Positions 38,885 through 51,384 of a DNA stretch of 64,000 nucleotides are shown here, one piece after another. Position 1 is the stretch's first letter. Every line of letters starts with the position of its first letter. Position numbers and translations under genes: made by a program. Origin of the DNA: Nemania diffusa (taxonomy: Eukaryota; Ascomycota; Sordariomycetes; Xylariales; Xylariaceae); the NCBI GenBank assembly GCA_038501195.1, contig JBBPUQ010000003.1, positions 3,316,501 to 3,380,500 of the forward strand, given 5' to 3'. The notes under the pieces are model-generated. The model worked only from the letters and a program-made list of their open reading frames with translations, ran no database searches and was not told the origin of the DNA.

Positions 38885-41800
38885 CTAACCATCCAGCGTT
38901 TGATGCAGGACATTCACTCGATAACTTTCACTGCGTGCCATCAGCTCCTCGTGTGAGCCCTTCTCCACACACTGGCCGTCCTCGATCATGAAAATAATGT
39001 CAGCGCGTCGAATCGTGTGTAAGCGGTGCGCAATGGCCACTACTGTGATACCCCGTGTCGCTTTCTCCAGGCCGTCTTGTAGTAACCGCTCGGATTCGGC
39101 ATCCAGAGCACTCGTCGACTCGTCGAGGAGCAATAGTCGTGGTTTCCGAACCAGAGCTCGAGCGATCGAGAGGCGCTGTCGTTGACCACCGGAGAGCTGT
39201 CCACCATTATTTCCACATTGCGTATCATACCCGTCAGGTAGCGCCATGATTGTGTCGTGTATGTTTGCTAACTTGCAAGCCTCCTCGACTTCGGCATCCG
39301 ACGGCTCGACTCCTGGCCGACCTCCGAGGGCTACGTTGAAGCGGATGCTTCCATCAAAAAGCACGCTGTCTTGAGGCACGAGCCCAATATCGTCTCGGAA
39401 CACAGGCTCTTTCTTAGAGCTAATGTCGAATCCCCCGACCTCAATGCCACCAGATTCGACGCGATACATGCGCTCTAACAGTGATATGATGGTAGATTTG
39501 CCAGCACCGCTGGGCCCAACCAGGGCACAGAATTGGCCTGGCTGGATATTAATATCGAGTCCCTTCAGAATTTGACGGTTGGGGCGCGCTGGGTAAGAGA
39601 ACTTGACTTGTTTGAAATTGACGGCGAGGCCTTGACCTGGTGTTGATGCTGGTGTCCTTGACTCGATCATAGCCTCTGGATCATTTCTTCGCGGTTTTGT
39701 GCCTATCGTTTTTGATGACCCGAGGTCGATGAGATCACAGATACGCCCTACAGCTCGGCCCGCCCGGGTGATTTCGGGTGCGAGAGTGAAGAGCTGGCCC
39801 CAGAGCTGGGCACTCACAAGAAGTGAGATTAGTACAATGAAGAATTGCGCTTGCGTATACAATCCTGAAACGATTTGCTTTGACCCCCACCAATAAATCA
39901 GTGCATAAAGCAGATTGGATATGCTCATAGATAATGCGAGGAAACAGTTGGACCAGATAATAGAGCGCGTCACCTCCTTGCGGGGCGCTTCAAGAGAGCG
40001 CTGATATGTTCCCAGGATCTCTTGCTCTAAGGAGAGGGCCGCAACGGTCTTGATAGAGTTGACAGCTTCGACAGATATGCCAACAGACTTTTCGAAGGCC
40101 TTCCCGTGTCTTTCGTCAAATCGAGCGATAATCCACAATTTCATGAATCCGGCACCAAGCATGAGAGGCACGATGGCGAGACACACAACCGCAATCTTCC
40201 ACGCAACGATATGAGACAGGATGATTGCACCGATGAAATTGACGGAGATCGAAAACATAGTTCCGATGATGGACCCTGTCAAGCTACCAATGGCGGCCGT
40301 GTCGCTCGTGATGAACGAGAGGAGTGATGACGGGGTTCGGCTCTCCGATTGGTGCCAGTCAAGGTCTTGTTCGAACATAGTGCGGAAAGACAGCACTCTG
40401 ATGACATATAAGACCTTTTCGGCCACGAAACCGAACACCGACCAGCTCGTTCCATTCGCGAAGAACTCGATGATAGCAAGAACGAAGTATAGTAGACCAA
40501 AAAAGCTGCCTGCGGCTTTAATTGCATCGGCCGTGTTGCAGGGGCTTAGGGCTCCAATGGTGTGACCAAAGATTAACGCTGAACCAAGGTATGTACCGCC
40601 AACAATGAGCGACCCGAAGAAGGCAATAAATAACCACAATAAATAGGGCCGTGCAAGAGACCCCATCCTTTTCATAGTCGACCAGGCCGGCTGCCCAGAT
40701 TCTTTCTCTGTTGGAGTGGTAGCGGCCACCTCCTGCTTGTTGGATTCGACTTTGCCAACGACCTCTTGCACATCGTCAACAGCAATAAGCGAGCTTGGCT
40801 TTTCCTGTAGGTCGATTGATGACTTGCTTCCCCGTGCGGTGGTGATACTAGAGGCCTCGGACCCCATATTTTGCAGCTTGACTAACGCAGCGTAATCCCC
40901 GTCCTTTGCCATGAGATCGTTGTGATTGCCTTGCTCGATGACCTTACCATTACGCATAACGACAATCTTGCCGGCATTCTTGACGGTAGCAAGCCGATGT
41001 GCGATTGATATTACAGTTCTCCCTGCTGAGGCCTTCTCGATGGCGGCTTGAATTCTTTGCTCACTAGCTGAATCGAGGGAGGAGGTGGCCTCATCTAGGA
41101 CCAAGATTCTTGGATCCTTCACCACAGCCCTAGCGAGAGCCACTCTTTGCTTTTGACCACCGCTTAGCAGATCACCGTTAGTTCCGACAATGGTGCCAAG
41201 CCCGAATTCAAGATTGCCCAGGAAAACACCCGCATCAGCTAGGTCGGCAGCATGTAAGATCATTCGAGCAACCTCTACCATCTCTGGGCCATGGGCTTCT
41301 GCAGCCGCAAGGAAATCCTGGCCACTGCGCACAGCCTCAGCGACTAGTGATAGTTGGTTACTGAGCACAATGGATTGAAAGGCTGCGTGTTCCGGGCGAG
41401 ACGAGTTGACTAAGCCGAGAGCGATGTTCTCAAGGACTGAGCGATTCAATAACATTGGGTCTTGTTGAACGAGGCCGATGAAGCTTCTTAGCTGGCGTAC
41501 ATTGATATCTCGTATGTTTCGCCCATCCAAGAACAAACTTCCTTCGTCAGTATCGTATAAGCGAGTGAGGAGGCCGGCGATGGTGGATTTCCCACTTCCA
41601 GACAACCCCACAATTGCGGTGGTTTGTCCAGCTGGGAAATGTAGAGAGACATCTTGGATGACGGGGACATCAGGCCTAGAAGGGTATGTGAATGTTAAAT
41701 TCTCTACCTGAACATCGCCTTTGAATACGTCGGGTGGCTGTTCTGGCCCCTCGATTGTGCCATCAATTTTCGACTGGCGATCTATGTCTGTCCTGAGTTT

Positions 41801-43033
41801 ATCCAGAGTCGCCGCAGCAGTGCTGAATATCTGCAGGTAAGGCGAAACCTGGCTAATCACAATAGAAGCTACGCATCGATTAGCACAGACACGTAATTAT
41901 TAGTCGAAATCCTTACCGTCGACAAGAATGAATATGATAGTATAAATCGACCCAACAGATGTCCCTGTGGTGCGACCTGCAACGACATCTGCAATGGTGA
42001 TACTACCCTGCCAATACGCAAGGCCGCAGGCAGCGAAAGCGATGAAGTATAGCAGACCAGACTGGATTGCAACAGCGATGGCCTTTTTAGTGTTCTCTTT
42101 CTTAGCCAAGCTTAGTTCAGCGGCAAATTTGGCCTCAAGTTTATCGTTAGCTCTGAACGCCTGGACGACCATAACGTTGGATAAGCTCTCGAGGGCAATA
42201 GAGGAGGCGGAAGCAATATGCTCTGATGCAAGAGTAGCATATTTTCCGACATAGTGACCGCCACCAAATGTCATGATAAGGAAGGCGGGGACAAGAGACA
42301 CGAGAATACCGGCAAGCTTCGGCCCCTTGATGAAAGCGATAATGTAAGAGGCTATGAAGAGAGATAGGACGCCGAGATAGACGCCAACCTTCTCTGATGT
42401 GCCATCTTTAATGATGTTGATGTCAGCACTCAGTCGCGATGAGACCTCTCCGGCCGGTAGGCCATCGAAGAAAGAAACCTCCTGCCGTAGTAGAGATCGG
42501 AGATACTTCTCCCGAAGTCGATGTGAAAGCCTCTCGCCGAAAAGGTTCCAGCACACGCCGTATATATAGATGAGTGCGAATTGGGCCAATGCTGCGGCAA
42601 CGACGAGGAGGATCTTCTGGTTGATGGCGGCGAGATAGTCTTCGGACGATTGTGATCCCGTAGGGCCCTCAGCTGCACATGTAGCTCCATTGAGCTCATC
42701 GACAAGCTCTCCGAATAGGATACCCAGGATAGGAAACGGTATGCCAGCACCAATTGATGTGATGGTGCCAATTACAAGCAATGCATAATCGAGGGCGGTG
42801 GGTTCAGCATAGCTGAGCAGATGGAAATAATGAAAGATGCTACCAAAGATCTTGAAAAGCGTTAGCTAGAGGCCGGTATTGTCTTCATATTTTTCTTATT
42901 GTTTTCTTCGATTCGTATAACTACATACCCTTGATGCCATTGAAGGCGTAGAAGTCTTTTCGCCGCCTTTCTCGCCAGCATTGCTGCCCGAATCGGGGTT
43001 CGCGGGCACATCACCGGCTTCTTGGGCACCCAT
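38885..43033 (-). CDS. ABCB-type full ABC transporter, probable siderophore/multidrug exporter
   Basis: Exons on the minus strand are 43033..42929, 42850..41917 and 41868..38885, with introns of 78 and 48 bp, giving 1340 residues. The order is TMD1 (about 50-360), NBD1 (400-680), TMD2 (745-1040), NBD2 (1085-1335). NBD1 has Walker A GLSGSGKST at 434-442, signature LLSGGQKQR and Walker B ILVLDEATSSLD. NBD2 has GPSGAGKST, QLSGGQRQR and LLLLDESTSALD. Both sites look catalytically complete. This is the P-glycoprotein/MDR class at the plasma membrane. It is transcribed divergently from the siderophore MFS gene across a 1.18-kb region with two exact SreA-type sites. The arrangement recalls the ABC genes next to siderophore genes in Aspergillus (SitT, AbcB). 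Iron-linked export or import is inferred from context; substrate is unknown. Confidence 0.92.
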
Positions 43034-43642
43034 TATGATGAACGAGGGTGTCGCCGTGTGCTAGAATTGTTCATCCGCTGCATGTGAAGGGGCAGGAAAT
43101 CAGAGAGAGAGAGAGAAAGGTCAAAAAACCAAGTATGCAAACACACGATTAAGAGCTCAAGATTTCATTTCATAAAATTTGGCCGGCTGCTAGTGACGAC
43201 GGCATGTTTTTTGGCCCTTGGCCCATGAATGAATATCCACATGCTGTGATGAGCCTGCGGGCTCAAGCATGCAATTCTACCTACTTGTAATAACATGAAG
43301 CGGACCCCAACAGACTAGACAAATACAAACCCGCCATTACATGCGGTAAGTAGTGGGATTATGGGGAAAAGTGATGCGATGCTACACAGATGTAGTGTTA
43401 GTATAATTCTAGGCGGACCTGTCTGTCAGTCTAGGTATTTTTCGGTGTCATGATGTAACCCATGCATGCCGAGCCCGCAGGGTACAAACATGTACCTCGG
43501 AGGTCCGAAGCAGACAAGTGACATGGAGAGGGAAAAGGTGAATTTCCCTCTGCCCACAACACTACCGCCGAAAGCGGGCAGGACAAGACACGATGAGGAG
43601 AGCCAGGGAGAGCGCCGTGGGGCTGGGCATGCAAATCATCGG

Positions 43643-43651
43643 ATCAGATAA
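43643..43651 (+). promoter_or_regulatory. SreA-type GATA site (ATCAGATAA)
   Basis: Exact match to the published fungal iron-repressor consensus ATCWGATAA. The extended form CGGATCAGATAA is present and is followed by a second GATAA. It lies 610 bp upstream of the ABC transporter start and 565 bp upstream of the MFS start. Confidence 0.65.
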
Positions 43652-43868
43652 GATAATTTTCAGGGCAATAAGCCAAGGTTTTTTTTTCTGCACAGCGGCA
43701 CAGTGCACCTGCATACCTATGGTAGGTGGCCTACGCATAGGCGCCCCTAGGCAGCTGTGGGCTATCTAGTGCAGTACCAAAAATACAGTAAGAAGTATGC
43801 GCTGCACTAAATACAGTACCGTGCCTAGATAAATGGCCCGAAACAGTGGTTGAGACAAGGGAGCTGGG

Positions 43869-43877
43869 TTATCTGAT
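43869..43877 (-). promoter_or_regulatory. SreA-type GATA site
   Basis: TTATCTGAT on the plus strand, so ATCAGATAA on the minus strand. It lies 339 bp upstream of the MFS start. The CGG extension is absent here. Confidence 0.55.
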
Positions 43878-44215
43878 GGCGCTAGACTATATTAGATAAG
43901 TGGCTTACCTTGGTCATGCTAATGAGGCTTTTCTCAACACCAACCAGCTGTCTATCCACAGGCTACAGTATACTGCCTAACTAACTAACTACACTACCTA
44001 AAGCCTCGGCGCGCCCCAACTAATGATTTTACAAATACCTATTGATGAATCAATCCTCCAGCGTCTCCACCACCTCCCCAATAACCTGTAGGCGGCGGCG
44101 CAGCTAGACCCCATCAGCTGACACATCATTGTGCCCCCCATGCCGCCGTGTGGGCAGCGCGTGCTGAGATGATAGGCGTAGTATATGGTATTGAAACTTG
44201 TCCTTCGTTTGCACA

Positions 44216-46288
44216 ATGTCCAAGGTTCATCGACGTGCCATAACGTCTATTAACATGCATGAATTCAGCAGCAGCAATAATAGCAGTAGCCAGACACCAC
44301 TGCTTAGCCCTACCTCGAGCAATAGTGATGATGGATACGATGAAGATGTGAGGACTGCTTACGGATCCGCGTCGGGGAAGAATCCGGGGAAGAACGATAC
44401 GGCCGTTACAGTAAACTCCCGGAGTGACGATGGTGATGATGATGACGGCGGCGAGGACGGCTATGGCGATGATGATGATAGAGGTGAAGGGCGCCCGTTG
44501 ACTGGTTCTTCATCCCCTGGTGGTGTTGCGCAAGCAGACGCAATCAATCAAGTCTGGTCGAGAGCCTCGCTTGTGACGGCCTACCTCTTGTATGCCGACC
44601 AGTTCCAAAACACAGCTCGGTTCGTGGTTGACAGTGTTCTAGTATCTGTCTGTGTTCTTTCACCAACGCGCTACAGTGGCAGGTAATCTTCAACCTGCTA
44701 CCCTACGTCGTTAGCGAGTTCTCGTCCCATTCGTTGATACCCACCATCGCCATCGTCTCGAATATCCTCAGCGGCGTGCTGAAACTCCCGGTAGCCAAAA
44801 TAATCGACTCCTGGGGCCGACCTCAGGGATTCGCATCAACGACCCTTCTTGCCGCTCTCGGCTTGCTGCTGATGTCTCTCTGCCAGAACGTTCAGACGTA
44901 TGCGGCTGCACATGTCGGTGTCGCCAAATACCATCCCAAAGTCTACCATGCTTATTGCTTTCACAGGTCATATATTCAGTAGGAATTAGTGGTTTCTCGT
45001 ATATTCTCGAAATCATTGTCGCCGATACCTCTTCGCTCAAAAATCGATCCCTCGCTTTAGCCTTTAGCTCTACACCGTATCTCATCACCACATTTATCGG
45101 TCCTATAATTGCTGGCTCTTTTACCGAAAACGGCCGGTGGAGATGGGCATTTGGTGTATCGTCGATCGGCATCATATTGCTGTCTCTTCCGCTATTTTAT
45201 ATTCTAATCTTGAATATGAGGAAGGCGAAGAGATTAGGGTTACTCCCAACGTCCAAGCCAGAACCTTGGACTATGAGGAAGATACGTCGCTACCTAGTTG
45301 ACTTTGACGGTAAGGACCAGAGTGCTCAGATTCTCGAAGACAGGAGCTAATGTGTGTAGCCTTCGGGATGTTACTACTCAGCGCTGGGATGACGTTCATA
45401 TTAGTCCCGTTCTCCCTCACTAGCAAGTCCACTTCTCACACTAGCCTCAACGCGTACACAGCGACCCTATTTCTTGGATTTGCATTTGTCATTGCATTCG
45501 GGTTTCACGAAAGAAGCACGAGTAAACCGTTTATAGCGTTCTCGCTCTTATGTTCCCGTAACGTTGCCGGAGCTTGTGTATTGTCCGTGACAATCTTCGT
45601 CGCTTATTTTGCTTGGGATGGATATTATACCTCGTATCTTCAGGTGGTTCATGATCTAAGCATCACCCAAGCTGGATATATCGGCCAGATCTATAGCATC
45701 GGGTCATCTATATGGGGTATTGTGGTGGGCTACTTGATCCGCAGATCTGACCGCTTCAAGTGGCTCGCCGTGGCAGCCCTACCTGTGCATATCATCGGAG
45801 GCGCCCTCATGATCATTTTCAGGCGACCTGATACTCATATTGTATTGGTCATCATGTGTCAGATCCTTCTAACTGTTGGCGGGAGCACACTGATTGTTTG
45901 CGAGCAGATGGCGGTCATGACGGTTGCTAGCCACGCAGAACTTGCCTCTGCCTTGGCTATTCTATCTTTGGCCACATATATTGGATCGGCAATGGGTAGC
46001 TCACTCAGCGGAGCGATATGGAACTCCACCCTTCCCGGGGCTCTTGCAGAACTACTCCCAGAATTGGGCCCCATTCAGCTAAATCTCATTGCTTCCGATT
46101 TGAAGAAGCAACTGAGCTATCCCATGGGCAGTCCAACTCGTTCAGCCATCATAGCGGCTTATGCAAAGTCACAGGCTCGTATGTGTATTGTTGGCACTCT
46201 AGTATCACTTCTCGAGATTGGGGCTGTCATGGTATGGAGAGACAGTCGACTCAGCAAGTCTAAGCAAGTCAGGGGAACGGTATTTTAG
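44216..46288 (+). CDS. Siderophore iron transporter, MFS SIT family (MirB/Sit1-like)
   Basis: Exons are 44216..44589, 44643..44913, 44967..45309 and 45360..46288, giving 638 residues; introns are 53, 53 and 50 bp. The second donor is GTCGGT, so a GTGTCG donor 4 bp later was also considered, but only the first keeps frame. The N-terminal ~105 residues are acidic and Ser/Asp-rich. The rest is a 14-helix SIT transporter with family blocks NALQWQVIFNLLPYV, KLPVAKIIDSWGRPQGF, SVGISGFSYILEIIVAD and DAFGMLLLSAGM, each completed by a splice. SIT proteins import ferric siderophores by proton symport at the plasma membrane. It is divergent from the ABC gene, with SreA-type sites between them. The family is clear; the preferred siderophore is unknown. 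Confidence 0.92.
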
Positions 46289-47286
46289 AGGGCTGTACCC
46301 TTCTGTATATTGATAGATATTACCTAGTAGAAACCGTAGAAGTAGATTCTATATACGTAAACAAACATAACGCTGGAATTGGAGTCATGCTCATCACTGA
46401 GTTTAACCTGTTGTTATTATGGGATACCTGGATTTAGTAGAGCATGTTAGGATAATCTGCCTATGTATTTAGTACTGCTAACTAGCTACTTCGAGGCCAA
46501 ATATGATATCCACTCTCATTATTGCTCAGCTTACTCTCCGATCTCGCAACAGCCCATCGTCTTACAAGTACTTAAGGTACAATGCAGTGACAATGTAATA
46601 ATGGGTCACTGATCCGATTTAATCTTATCTGATCCGATGATTAGATTTTCTTGACCCACCCTTGATCTCGTCTTCTGTCCAGATCCCCGGCAATTACACC
46701 AGCCCACGGGTGACGGGTCCAATTTCTAGTGAAAACTCGTCACCCTTAGCGAGAATCTAGCATTGACGGACTTTCTATTTAGCCTAGTCAATCAATTTCC
46801 TGCAGTCTTACCAGTCTGGTATTGCTCTCCGGGCACCTAAACATAGACTAACAAACCAGAATGCCGGAGAAGCTGTCAAACTCTGCAGTCATTCTCTTAA
46901 CTTATTTCGTAAAAACCCCGAAGCAAACCGTCGATCCAAGTGTCTCAGTATATCACTATTTAACTACCAATCTCGGCCTAGCCCCAACAAGTTCGTCTAC
47001 ATGAAATTCAGGCCCGCCCTACATCACGCTCATGTTCAGGTGTGTCCTTATTACTGGGCCCTCGCTAGGCGCTCGCTGGTTGGGTTTCCGCTATGCTATA
47101 CGTACTACGTAAGACGAGGAGGGAGGTGGAGCGCGGATTGGGAGAAGAAATCGCTCCACGTCTGGAAGAACCCGCCGAGGTGCAGAGTTATTCTTTAATG
47201 TCGTGACCTTTTTAGAGGCTCATATTTCGCCTTGATTCCTAAGTAGTAATTTTCCTTTTGGTCGTCTTTATAGAATACTAGATACC
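46289..47286. promoter_or_regulatory. Promoter region of the SidI-like ligase
   Basis: A 998-bp spacer between two plus-strand genes. It holds one exact SreA-type site (46625) within a repeated TGATCCGAT context at 46610-46640. An open frame at 47001-47198 has no motif and is not called. Confidence 0.55.
46625..46633 (-). promoter_or_regulatory. SreA-type GATA site
   Basis: TTATCTGATCCG on the plus strand, i.e. CGGATCAGATAA on the minus strand. It lies 654 bp upstream of the acyl-CoA ligase start. A second GATCCGAT half-site lies about 15 bp before it. Confidence 0.62.
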
Positions 47287-48709
47287 ATGGCAACTCAAGA
47301 GATTTTCGAACAGCTTTCATATCAGTCTCAGTCTCAGGGACAGAACCTATCTCTCTTACATGGCCCTGTTGACCCTCCATTAGTGGATTTGACGCTAGGT
47401 GAGCTCCTAGATCTACAATGCCAACATCATGGAACACAAGAGTGTATAGTGACACCATGGACGGGCGCCAGATGGACATACAATGAGCTCAATCAACAGA
47501 GCTCGCAGTTGGCGAGAGCACTGATGTCTATTGGCATCGGCGAAGGAGATCGTGTGGGAATAATGGCTGGGAACTGCGAGCAGTATGCTGCCGTCTTCTT
47601 TGCTGTGGCTCGCATTGGTGCCATCCTCGTCATTCTTAATAACACTTACACACCAACAGAAGCTCAATACGCTCTAAAATTCTCAGGTACTACCTTTTGA
47701 TTTAATTGAGGATTACGGTTCGAATCTAATATGAGCCTTAGATTGCAAAGTTTTCTTCACGACAAAGAAGATCGGCAAGACAGATAATTCAACACTCTTG
47801 GGGGAGATAGCAGCTCAAAAGCAACGCCCAGATGTGGTGATCCTGAGGGGAGACTCAGGCTCGTATCCAACATATAATGACCTGATTAAGCAGGGACGAA
47901 GAATGAGCAACAGTAATTTATACCGACATGGCCGAAAAGTCCTTGCTCATAATGTATGCAACCTCCAATTTACCAGTGGCACAACCGGACTACCAAAGGC
48001 GGCAATGTTGACACACCATAATATCGTGAACAACGCCCGTTTCATCGGGGACCGTATGCGTCTAACACCCGACGATATTTTATGCTGTCCGCCGCCACTC
48101 TTCCACTGCTTCGGCCTTGTGCTGGGTTTAATGGCTGTCATCACTCACGGGGCCAAGATCGTGTATCCCGAGGAGACCTTCGACCCCGCCGCCGTGCTCC
48201 GCGCCATCTCGGACGAGAAGTGCACGGCCGTGCACGGCGTGCCGGCCATGTTCGACACGCTCTTCAGCCTGCCGCAACCCCCGGGCTTCGACTGCTCGAA
48301 CCTGCGCACGGGCATCATCGCGGGCGCGCCGGTGCCGCGGTACCTGATGGAGCTGCTGATCTCGCGGTTCGGCATGACCGAGTTCACGAGCAGCTACGGG
48401 CTGACGGAGGCGTCGCCGACGTGCTTCAACGCCTTCACCGACGACGCCGTCGAGCGCCGGCTGACGACGGTGGGGACGCTGATGCCGCACGCGCGCGCCA
48501 AGCTCGTCGACCACGCCGGCCGCGTCGTGCCCCTCGGCGCCCGCGGCGAGCTCTGCATCGCCGGCTACCAGCTGCAGGCCGGCTACTGGAACAACTCGGA
48601 GAAGACCGCCGAGGTCATGCGCCGCGACGCCGCCGGCGTGCTGTGGCTGCACACCGGCGACGAGGCCGTCTTCGACGATCAGGGCTACTGCGCCATCACG
48701 GGCCGCTTT

Positions 48710-48742
<33 letters not shown>

Positions 48743-49072
48743 TACCCCCTCGAGATCGAGGAGCGCCTCGTCGCGCACGAGGCTGTCGTGCGCGCTATAG
48801 TGACGGGTGTTAAGGATGCGCACTATGGCGAGGCCGTCGCGGCGTTCCTTGAGTCGGCACTCCCCGCTGACCAGCGCCCCACGGACAAGCAGGTCAAGGA
48901 ATGGGTCCAGCTTACGCTAGGCCGGCACAAGGCTCCTGCACACGTCTTCTGGCTAGGCGAGAATGGCGTCCCTATTGATGTGCCCCTGACTGGGAGTGGG
49001 AAGGTGAAGAAGTTCGAGATGGCCCGGTTCGGGGAGGAGATCTTGAGGAAACAGCGTCTGGAGAAGCTCTAA
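47287..49072 (+). CDS. Acyl-CoA ligase (AMP-binding), SidI-like
   Basis: Exons are 47287..47686 and 47742..49072; the 55-bp intron is GTACTA...CTTAG. The product has 576 residues. The start has a strong ACCATGG context. Adenylation motifs are in order: the phosphate loop TSGTTGLPKA at about 210, YGLTEASP at about 351, the GELCIAGYQ block, LHTGDEA at about 437, GRFKDIIIRGGENIYPLEIE and the catalytic lysine in GSGKVKK at about 550. The enzyme forms acyl-CoA through an acyl-adenylate. In fusarinine-type siderophore synthesis SidI makes mevalonyl-CoA, and the location between a SIT transporter and a SidF-type gene, with an SreA-type site upstream, suggests that role. Another short- or medium-chain acyl-CoA ligase is possible. 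I see no PTS2 in the first 40 residues; the C-terminus is EKL, a weak PTS1 at best. 48140-48830 is extremely GC-rich. Confidence 0.85.
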
Positions 49073-51236
49073 GCAGGAACTTAGAATTTTAGATTTTAAA
49101 CAGAAGCATTGGTAGGCATAGAGATAAGGAGAAAGGGTTCAATAAGAAAAAGGGGCGATGTGGCTAGGTAGTGTGTTAGACGCACCTCTACTATAAGTCA
49201 TTTCGGAGTATATACGATAACGAGAGAATACATAATCTACAACATGTACGGAAATATATTTATATTAACAAGTGTTTATAACGATGAACTTAAAGATCAT
49301 AGTTCGAGGCACTAGGTGTACCTGCCCTCTATTGGGAATGAAGGTCACCATTTCTACCTAACATGAACACGACAAATACCCTACCCATTTCTCAGCACCT
49401 CTTGTAACCCGCAATCTCCCTTTTATCTTGCGCGATTATTTTTATATATCTATCTAGTTTATCCTCCATAACACGAAAATAACACGAAAATCCAACACCT
49501 GAATGAGCATCCTCGCTGGCGCCGGGTTTTCGGCACGGGGATCGCCGGTGCAGCCCCTGAGTGCTGTTGCTAGTATGGCGACCGCCGGTTTCCGATCCCG
49601 GTGGTGGATGCAGACCCTGGCCATGCGTATGAAACTAGGAAAATAACATTAAGGTTATAAATTTTTATTGTTAACGAAGCTCTAGTCTATTTTTTTCCAA
49701 GGGAATCCTCATATTATTCGATGCGTGTCCTTGAGGTGTGTTATTAGATCTTGAATAATCTGTAATGGCTAATATATATCAGAAATTTAATCTTTTAGAT
49801 TCAACTCTACGTTAAGTTCTATGGACCATTATAGCAGATATTATTCAGCTGCCTAATTTACTTCTGTTTAAGTGCTGTCTATGTGTTCTGAGCTCCCACG
49901 AAAGAACAATAAAGGCTTTTAAGTAGGAATTAATAATTTTGCGAAGTGATCTTTGGATATCATACGCGTGTCTTGGACATCAGGTTTTTGTATGGCTACA
50001 GTTTGAAGAGTGTTGCTAAATCACAGAAAATGAAACACATTTTAGACCTATCATACCTATACCTAGACCATCAATGTCTAGTAAAGCGTCAGAGGGTCGG
50101 AATGGACAATCGGTTTACATGGACCTGGCGTGAAGGTGTAATTGTCGATCAAGATATTAGGGGAACCGGTAACTGCAGGGCGTCCTTAGCTTGTAAGTAC
50201 GTCGCCACATCACAAACCTTAAGATCTTGAGACAGTGTGAGTGGCACAACCACATGGGGAACAGGTTGATCAGGTCAGCAAGGTCGAGTTTTTCTTTTTA
50301 TTATTTATTTAGCTAGTCGAGATAGTGGTTTTCTATTACGGAGGCACGGCTTTCGGCAGCCTCTTAGGGGAGTCTGCTACGCCATGAATATATGTTTGCT
50401 TTACTGGAATATTACTCTATTCTATTGCCTCAAATCTCTAGAAGTGATTAAGATGGCCGTGGTCAGTCCTTAGGGTGCGTAATGTGTATATTTTACTCTT
50501 CGTTTCAATATTCGTATCAGTTTGATTTTTAATTTATGTCAAGTAATTCGCCAAGATTCTCGGGGTGTGCGGCCCACCCACTCCTATTGTCGGATATCCA
50601 GCAAATAGAGGAATGGGTATATCTACTTCTTTGTGGTCCAGACCTAATTGTACATGGAAGGCTATGGAAACACGGATATATTGTCAGGTAATAAAGTAAC
50701 CAGACCCTACAGGGGGGTTATATCTATGGATTTGGCTATATATAGGGAACCTTCGATCCCCCCTTTAGATCTAGAAGGTTAGGAATTAATGAATCTTTCT
50801 ATTGAGCCCTATATCACACCCTTATTCCTAGCTGTTACAGGACTTCTATTTACTCTGTGACCTAATCCTCTGTCAAGCGATAAAGTCGCAACTAGGTCGC
50901 TGTAGGACTCCTAGGGGTATCTGTATCAATTACTACTATTATATAAGGAGTAGAGTCCTCCCCTATTCTTGAAGGAGGACTCAGGAATCAATGATATTGA
51001 TCCCTAACCCCATACTACTACCTAGTTGCTACCTAACTGCTTGTGCTTGTGTGACCTATCTTCACTCTGGACCATATCCCCCGACATCCTCTGACATCTA
51101 TACCGTTGTTGCTAATGTCGCAATAAAGAGGTCGGTTAGTCACATATCAAGGCATTGGTTTCCTTAAGGCCCGATTTCCTTGATCGTGAGCCTTGCCCTA
51201 GATCCTTCATTTCTCCTTATCCTTCCCTAAGCCCAG
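49073..51236. other. AT-rich spacer, no gene
   Basis: A GC-rich island at about 49510-49640 contains two related phrases (GATCGCCGGTGCAGCCCCTG and a similar GGTGGTGGATGCAGACCCTG), possibly a repeat fragment. An open frame at 49946-50230 has no support. A perfect 9-bp hairpin (GAGTCCTCC/GGAGGACTC) sits at 50953-50982. Confidence 0.45.
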
Positions 51237-51353
51237 TGTCACGGTCCCATATATAAGACCTGCAAACGGTCAAGGTTCCCACCTTGACCACGTTCTACTT
51301 TTGCTTTGCATTAGTAGTGTTGTGGTTTGGCGTTGCAGTTCTGTTCCGTGACA
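51237..51353 (+). mobile_element. Solo LTR-like insertion with 5-bp target duplication
   Basis: The 117-bp element begins TGTCACGG and ends CCGTGACA, a perfect 8-bp terminal inversion with the TG...CA ends of LTRs. It is flanked by CCCAG on both sides (51232-51236 and 51354-51358), a 5-bp target-site duplication. A TATATAAG box lies near the left end, as in an LTR promoter. An internal perfect 9-bp hairpin (GGTCAAGGT/ACCTTGACC) is at 51268-51289. No internal retroelement sequence is present, so it would be a solo LTR of a short-LTR element; a small MITE is the alternative. It ends 31 bp before the stop codon of the neighbouring minus-strand gene. Confidence 0.7.
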
Positions 51354-51384
51354 CCCAGGTCAGCTGAGTAAGTGACACTTTGCA

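Larger units (their letters stand above)
43034..44215. promoter_or_regulatory. Divergent promoter between ABC and MFS transporter genes
   Basis: 1.18 kb separate the two start codons. It contains exact ATCWGATAA matches at 43643 and 43869, the first followed at once by another GATAA. There is no supported gene inside. One shared region could co-regulate both transporters in response to iron. Confidence 0.6.

Noticed and set aside
48082..48823. Long frames on both strands (209 and 231 codons) inside the ligase gene
   Set aside because: They are by-products of the GC-rich segment; the sense frame has all the adenylation motifs.
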